From assembly GCF_017308015.1 (NCBI RefSeq), contig NZ_JAFKFW010000004.1, positions 62,001 to 126,000 of the forward strand: a stretch of 64,000 nucleotides of DNA, read 5' to 3'. The stretch is from Allobosea sp. (GTDB lineage: Bacteria; Pseudomonadota; Alphaproteobacteria; Rhizobiales; Beijerinckiaceae). The notes below the pieces were generated by a model. That model searched no databases and was not told the DNA's origin. It worked only from the letters and a program-made list of their open reading frames with translations. Position numbers and translations under genes: made by a program. The number at the start of each line of letters is the position of its first letter. Position 1 is the first letter of the stretch. Below, one piece after another: positions 60,160-64,000 of this stretch.

Positions 60160-60992
60160 TGCCCCTGATCGAGACGCTGCTGTCGCCTTTCCGCTTCGAC
60201 TTCATGATCAACGCGCTGGTGATTGCGGCGATCGTCGCCGTGCCGATGGCGCTGCTGTCCTGCTTCCTGGTGCTGAAGGGCTGGTCTCTGATGGGCGATG
60301 CGATCAGCCATGCCGTGTTTCCCGGCGTGGTCCTCGCCTATATCCTCGGCTTTCCCTATGCGATCGGCGCTTTCGTCGCCGGCATGATCTGCGCCACTGC
60401 CACCGGCTTCCTGAAGGACAACAGCCGGATCAAGCAGGATACGGTGATGGGGGTGGTCTTCTCCGGCATGTTCGGGCTCGGCCTCGTGCTCTACGTCAAG
60501 ATCCAGTCCGACGTGCATCTCGACCACATCCTGTTCGGCGACATGCTTGGCGTTTCGGGCGCCGACATTGCGGGCGCTGCTGCGATCGCCGCGTTCACCA
60601 CGGCGGTGATCGCCGTCAAGTGGAAGGATTTCCTGCTGCACGCCTTCGATCCGGCGCAGGCACAGGCGATCGGCCTGCGGGTGAGGCTGCTGCACTATGG
60701 CCTGCTCGGCCTGATCTCACTGACCATCGTCGGCGCTCTGCAGGCCGTCGGCATCATCCTCGCCGTTGCCATGCTGATTGCACCCGGGGCCATCGCCTTC
60801 CTGCTCACGCGACGCTTCGCCACGATGCTGCTGGCATCGGTCGCGATCGCCGTGGCCGGCTCATTGCTGGGCGTCTATCTTTCGTTCTTCCTCGACAGCG
60901 CGCCGGCACCGACGATCGTGCTGCTGCTGTCCCTCGTCTTCGTCTGCACACTCCTGCATGCGAGCCGGAGAGTGCCGGAAACGTCAACCTAG
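60159..60992 (+). CDS. sitD: Manganese/iron ABC transporter permease SitD
   Basis: 277 aa starting at the ATG in TGATG right after sitC. It has the same ABC-3 pattern as SitC: SCFLVLKGWSLMGDAISHAVFPGVVLAYILGFP, GVVFSGMFGLGLVLYVKIQSDVHLDHILFGDMLGV, and AVGIILAVAMLIAPGAIAFLLTRRF. Last gene of the operon; the convergent threonine aldolase gene ends 24 bp downstream. Confidence 0.9.
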   Translation: MPLIETLLSPFRFDFMINALVIAAIVAVPMALLSCFLVLKGWSLMGDAISHAVFPGVVLAYILGFPYAIGAFVAGMICATATGFLKDNSRIKQDTVMGVVFSGMFGLGLVLYVKIQSDVHLDHILFGDMLGVSGADIAGAAAIAAFTTAVIAVKWKDFLLHAFDPAQAQAIGLRVRLLHYGLLGLISLTIVGALQAVGIILAVAMLIAPGAIAFLLTRRFATMLLASVAIAVAGSLLGVYLSFFLDSAPAPTIVLLLSLVFVCTLLHASRRVPETST

Positions 60993-61016
60993 ACGCATAG
61001 CCCACGCTTTTGGGTG

Positions 61017-62063
61017 TCAGGCCCGCGCCTTCGACGCTGTGGGCATCTGTTGCCCGTCGAAGAAGCACTCGCAGGCCTCCGCCACGCGTGCGACGGCGGC
61101 GTCACCGACATCGAGATGCGTCACCCAGCGCAGGGTGCCGTAGCGCCCGCTGACCGCGATGCCACGTTCGCGCAGGAAGGCGGCGAAAGCGGCGGTATCG
61201 AGCCTCTTTGGGGACATGAACACCATGTTGGTGCGGGCCGACCCGGCGCCGAGCTCCGGGAAGCGCCCCAGAACTTCGGCGAGGACTGCGGCGCGCCGAT
61301 GATCCTCGCCGAGCCGGGCGACATTGTGCTCCAGCGCGTAGATGGCAGCCGCCGCTATCACGCCGGTCTGGCGCATGCCGCCGCCCAGCATTTTCCGGAT
61401 ACGACGGGCCTTCGCGATGAAATCCCTCGGGCCGACGAGGATCGATCCGATCGGGGCGCCGAGGCCCTTGGACAAACAGAGCGAGACGGTGTCGAACTGC
61501 CCGGCGATCCAGGCGGCGTCGCGGTTGCTTGCCGCTGCGGCGTTCATCAGGCGGGCGCCGTCAAGGTGGGTTGCGAGACCGCGCGAGCGGGCGAGCCCGG
61601 TCGCGGCCTCCAGATAGGCATCGGGCAGGACCTGGCCGTTGAAGGTGTTCTCCAGCGCCAGCAGGCGCGTCATCGCGAAATGGAAATCGTTCGGCTTGAT
61701 CGCATTGGCGATGGCGTCCAGTGCGATCGTGCCGTCCGGCTCATTCGGCAGGGGCTGGGGCTGGATCGAACCCAGCACGGCCGCGCCGCCGCCTTCCAGA
61801 CGGTAGGTATGGGCCATCTGGCCGACGATATATTCCTCGCCGCGCTCGCAATGAGCCATCAGCCCGGCGAGATTGGCTTGCGTGCCGGTCGGGAAGAAGA
61901 GGGCGGCCTCCTTGCCGAGCCGCTCGGCGGTCATGGCTTCCAGCCGCTTGGTTGTCGGGCAGTCGTCGTAGACGGCGTCACCGAGCTCGGCGGCGGCCAT
62001 GGCGGCGCGCATCCCCTCGCCGGGGCGCGTCACCGTATCCGAGCGGAAATCATCCACGATCAT
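61017..62063 (-). CDS. ltaE: Low-specificity L-threonine aldolase
   Basis: 348 aa from the ATG at 62063 (AAGGA upstream); a GTG at 62093 adds ten residues and is less likely. Motifs: DFRSDTVTRPGEGMRAAMAAAELGDAVYDDCPTTKRLE, FFPTGTQANLAGLMAH, ALENTFNGQVLP, HLDGARLMNAA, and the pyridoxal-phosphate Lys199 in VSLCLSKGLGAPIGS. It cleaves L-threonine or L-allo-threonine to glycine and acetaldehyde. It follows the serine dehydratase gene by 79 bp on the same strand, making a small hydroxy-amino-acid catabolic pair. Confidence 0.9.
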   Translation of the reverse strand: MIVDDFRSDTVTRPGEGMRAAMAAAELGDAVYDDCPTTKRLEAMTAERLGKEAALFFPTGTQANLAGLMAHCERGEEYIVGQMAHTYRLEGGGAAVLGSIQPQPLPNEPDGTIALDAIANAIKPNDFHFAMTRLLALENTFNGQVLPDAYLEAATGLARSRGLATHLDGARLMNAAAASNRDAAWIAGQFDTVSLCLSKGLGAPIGSILVGPRDFIAKARRIRKMLGGGMRQTGVIAAAAIYALEHNVARLGEDHRRAAVLAEVLGRFPELGAGSARTNMVFMSPKRLDTAAFAAFLRERGIAVSGRYGTLRWVTHLDVGDAAVARVAEACECFFDGQQMPTASKARA

Positions 62064-62142
62064 CGATCCGATCCTTGCAGGCTGTGCGTTCACACTACCC
62101 GGGACGCGCCCGAGCCATCATGCAAAAATGGCAGGGGAGGGC

Positions 62143-63522
62143 TCAGCATTCCGGCAGGTTCACCGCGAGCCCGCCGAGGCTCGTCTCCTTGAAACGCTCG
62201 TTCATGGCCTCGCCGGTCTGGCGCATCGCCTCGATGCAATTGTCCAGCGGCATGAAATGCGAGCCATCGCCGCGAAGGGCGAGGGAGGCCGCTGCCACTG
62301 CCTTGATCGCGCCGATGCCGTTGCGCTCGATGCAGGGCACCTGAACGAGGCCCGCGGCGGGATCGCAGGTCATGCCGAGATGGTGTTCCAGTGCGATCTC
62401 GGCGGCGTTCTCGATCTGGGCAGGCGAGCCGCCGAGCACGGCACAGAGCCCGGCCGCGGCCATTGCGGCGGCCGATCCGACCTCGCCCTGGCAGCCGGCC
62501 TCGGCCCCGGAGATCGAGGCATTGTGCTTGATGAGGCCGCCGATCGCCGCTGCCGTCAGCAGGAAATCGGCGACCTTCTCCGGCTCTGCTCCGATGCAAT
62601 GATCGAGATAATAGCGCAACACAGCGGGCACGACGCCCGCTGCACCGTTCGTCGGAGAGGTTACAACCCGGCCTCCGGCCGCATTCTCCTCGTTGACGGC
62701 CATGGCGTAGACACTCAGCCAGTCGGCGGACGCATGCGGCTGAGAGCGGTTGGCCAGCTTCTCGGCCGCCAGTTGCCGATGGATGTGCGCTGCCCTGCGG
62801 CGGACGCGCAAGCCGCCGGGCAGTTCGCCCTCCTTGTTCAGGCCGCGCTCGATGCAGCCGTTCATCACCGACCAGAGCCGGGCGAGACCACGATCGACCT
62901 CTTCCGCCGGCTGGAGGTGGATTTCGTTGGCGCGCTTCATCTCCGCGATGGACAGCCCGCTATCCCTGGCCATGCGCAGCATCGCCGCCGCATTGGCGAA
63001 CGGGTAAGGCCAGGAGGAGGCCTGGGTGGCGGCAGCAGGGGCTTCGCGCTCCTGTGCGGTGACCACGAAGCCGCCGCCGATCGAATAATAGGTCTCGGAC
63101 AGCAGCTCCTCCCCGGCGGAATCGCGCGCGGAGAAGACGAGACCGTTGGCATGTCCGGGCAAGGGGGGGCCGTAATCGAAGACGATATCGGTCGCGGGGT
63201 CGAAGGCCAGCGGCGGCAGGCCGTCATGGTGCAGCAGATGGCTGCGGCCGAGCGCGTCGAGCTGTCTCTCGGCCGCATCGAAATCGAAGGCGGCCGGCGT
63301 CCAGCCGAGCAGGCCGAGCGCAACGGCCCGGTCGGTGGCATGGCCCTTCCCGGTGAAGGCGAGCGAGCCATAGAGCGTCGCCCTCACGGCCGCTGCCCGG
63401 TGGCACGACGGGGCCCGGCGCAGCAGATCGAGGAAATGTCCCGCCGCCGTCATCGGGCCCATCGTATGCGAGGATGAAGGGCCGATGCCGATCTTGAAGA
63501 CGTCGAATACGCTCAGGAACAT
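62143..63522 (-). CDS. sdaA: L-serine dehydratase (single chain, Fe-S type)
   Basis: 459 aa; the ATG at 63522 begins [24 protein letters not shown], the canonical SdaA N-terminus (the open frame extends 21 codons further without support). The beta domain is followed by the alpha domain with [29 protein letters not shown], and the [4Fe-4S] ligands in [33 protein letters not shown]. The enzyme deaminates L-serine to pyruvate. Its pairing with ltaE suggests serine/threonine/glycine use. Length and domains are complete. Confidence 0.92.
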   Translation of the reverse strand: MFLSVFDVFKIGIGPSSSHTMGPMTAAGHFLDLLRRAPSCHRAAAVRATLYGSLAFTGKGHATDRAVALGLLGWTPAAFDFDAAERQLDALGRSHLLHHDGLPPLAFDPATDIVFDYGPPLPGHANGLVFSARDSAGEELLSETYYSIGGGFVVTAQEREAPAAATQASSWPYPFANAAAMLRMARDSGLSIAEMKRANEIHLQPAEEVDRGLARLWSVMNGCIERGLNKEGELPGGLRVRRRAAHIHRQLAAEKLANRSQPHASADWLSVYAMAVNEENAAGGRVVTSPTNGAAGVVPAVLRYYLDHCIGAEPEKVADFLLTAAAIGGLIKHNASISGAEAGCQGEVGSAAAMAAAGLCAVLGGSPAQIENAAEIALEHHLGMTCDPAAGLVQVPCIERNGIGAIKAVAAASLALRGDGSHFMPLDNCIEAMRQTGEAMNERFKETSLGGLAVNLPEC

Positions 63523-63666
63523 ATCCACCCCCGCAGAGTCAGCCCGGAACGCCTCCGTGTTTCCCACCGCGCGGGAGCGCTCCAAGCCGTTGTTTCATGG
63601 CATTTTCTTCAAACGAGCCGGTATCCATCTCGCTTGAACATGTTCTTGTCCGTTTTGGAGGCAATC

Positions 63667-64000
63667 TCAGACGGAGATCGCCATGCCGTCGCGCTGCGGA
63701 TCGGCTCCGCCGGAGCACAGCTCATCGGTGATCCCGATGGCATGAAGGGCGGCGAAAGGGAATGTCTGGGCGGAGCGCTTGACGTCATATCCAGCAGCCG
63801 TGAGTTCGGCGCTGACGCTCCGACGAATGCGGTTGGAGATGTCGATCGTGTTCGACACAGCCATCACACGGGGCGCGGCGACGGCCTCGAAGGGCGACAT
63901 GCCGAAATCGATCATGTTCATGATGCCTTGCGCAATGGCCGGAGCGATATAGCTCCCGCCGGGCGCGCCGATGACGATGCGGGGCGTCTCTCCGTCGAAG
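63667..64000 (-). CDS. ggt: Gamma-glutamyltransferase C-terminal end (5' part outside window)
   Basis: Only the last 110 codons are in the window; the frame is open at the right edge. It reads ETPRIVIGAPGGSYIAPAIAQGIMNMIDFGMSPFEAVAAPRVMAVSNTIDISNRI and ends in GGADPQRDGMAISV, matching the end of the small subunit of gamma-glutamyltranspeptidases (G-x-P-G-G-S, the region just after the catalytic loop; D-P-R-x-x-G-x-A near the end). The catalytic Thr is beyond the edge, so activity cannot be judged. A glutathione/gamma-glutamyl hydrolase role is expected. Confidence 0.85.
   Translation of the reverse strand, partial: FDGETPRIVIGAPGGSYIAPAIAQGIMNMIDFGMSPFEAVAAPRVMAVSNTIDISNRIRRSVSAELTAAGYDVKRSAQTFPFAALHAIGITDELCSGGADPQRDGMAISV

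Noticed and set aside
1-64000. CRISPR arrays, rRNA, prophage or toxin-antitoxin pairs
   Set aside because: No regularly spaced repeats, rRNA motifs, phage structural genes or recognisable toxin-antitoxin families were seen on either strand.

Overview
The window is a chromosomal segment of a high-GC alphaproteobacterium. Three things point to Hyphomicrobiales, with Bosea-like organisms my best guess: the gene repertoire (4-hydroxyproline catabolism, SitABCD, AapJ-type amino-acid binding protein, serine-glyoxylate aminotransferase, alphaproteobacterial porin), Tat-like leaders on binding proteins, and dense operons with 1-8 bp overlaps. The genus is inferred from content only. No rRNA, CRISPR array or phage is visible; there is one tRNA, tRNA-Arg(CCG).

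Layout. 1-1723: end of a glycan locus (pyruvyl transferase, glycosyltransferase). 1932-7480: AfuABC/FbpABC-like ABC importer plus an inositol-monophosphatase-family phosphatase, divergent from a DeoR/GlpR regulator; the combination suggests uptake of a phosphorylated compound. 7533-11697: hydroxyproline catabolic genes (epimerase, D-amino-acid dehydrogenase, DapA-like deaminase, GntR regulator) with two TTGTCGACAA operators. 11887-22101: a second regulated set (isocitrate/isopropylmalate-type dehydrogenase, cytoplasmic binding-protein-like gene, unusual two-winged-helix GntR regulator, ABC importer, Asp/Glu-racemase-family protein, aconitase), apparently sharing an ATAAAACC-type operator; its substrate is unknown and is probably a di- or tricarboxylate. 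22082-28353: an all-exported set: OmpA-like protein, caspase-fold peptidase, two DUF4399 proteins carrying four copies of a His-rich domain, and a pseudo-caspase fused to an FGE/SUMF1-like domain. I regard this as the best candidate for an undescribed system.

28466-42956: mostly core metabolism and envelope genes (SDR, serine-glyoxylate aminotransferase, D-2-hydroxyacid dehydrogenase, TauE/SafE permease, GntR, YigZ, ADP-forming acyl-CoA synthetase with GNAT, porin, AapJ, L,D-transpeptidase, lipoprotein). 43265-50703: an accessory-looking stretch with a decayed IS3-family transposase, a TetR operon (methyltransferase, MAPEG), a divergent YqeY-like / HTH-hydrolase pair, a DUF3052-like gene, a carotenoid oxygenase pseudogene and the tRNA-Arg. 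50872-57173: FMN glutamate synthase family protein, cupin, a three-part AI-2E transporter fusion, an MpaB-family oxygenase, and two copies of a dispersed repeat. 57495-60992: SitABCD manganese/iron importer. 61017-64000: threonine aldolase, L-serine dehydratase and the C-terminal end of a gamma-glutamyltransferase.
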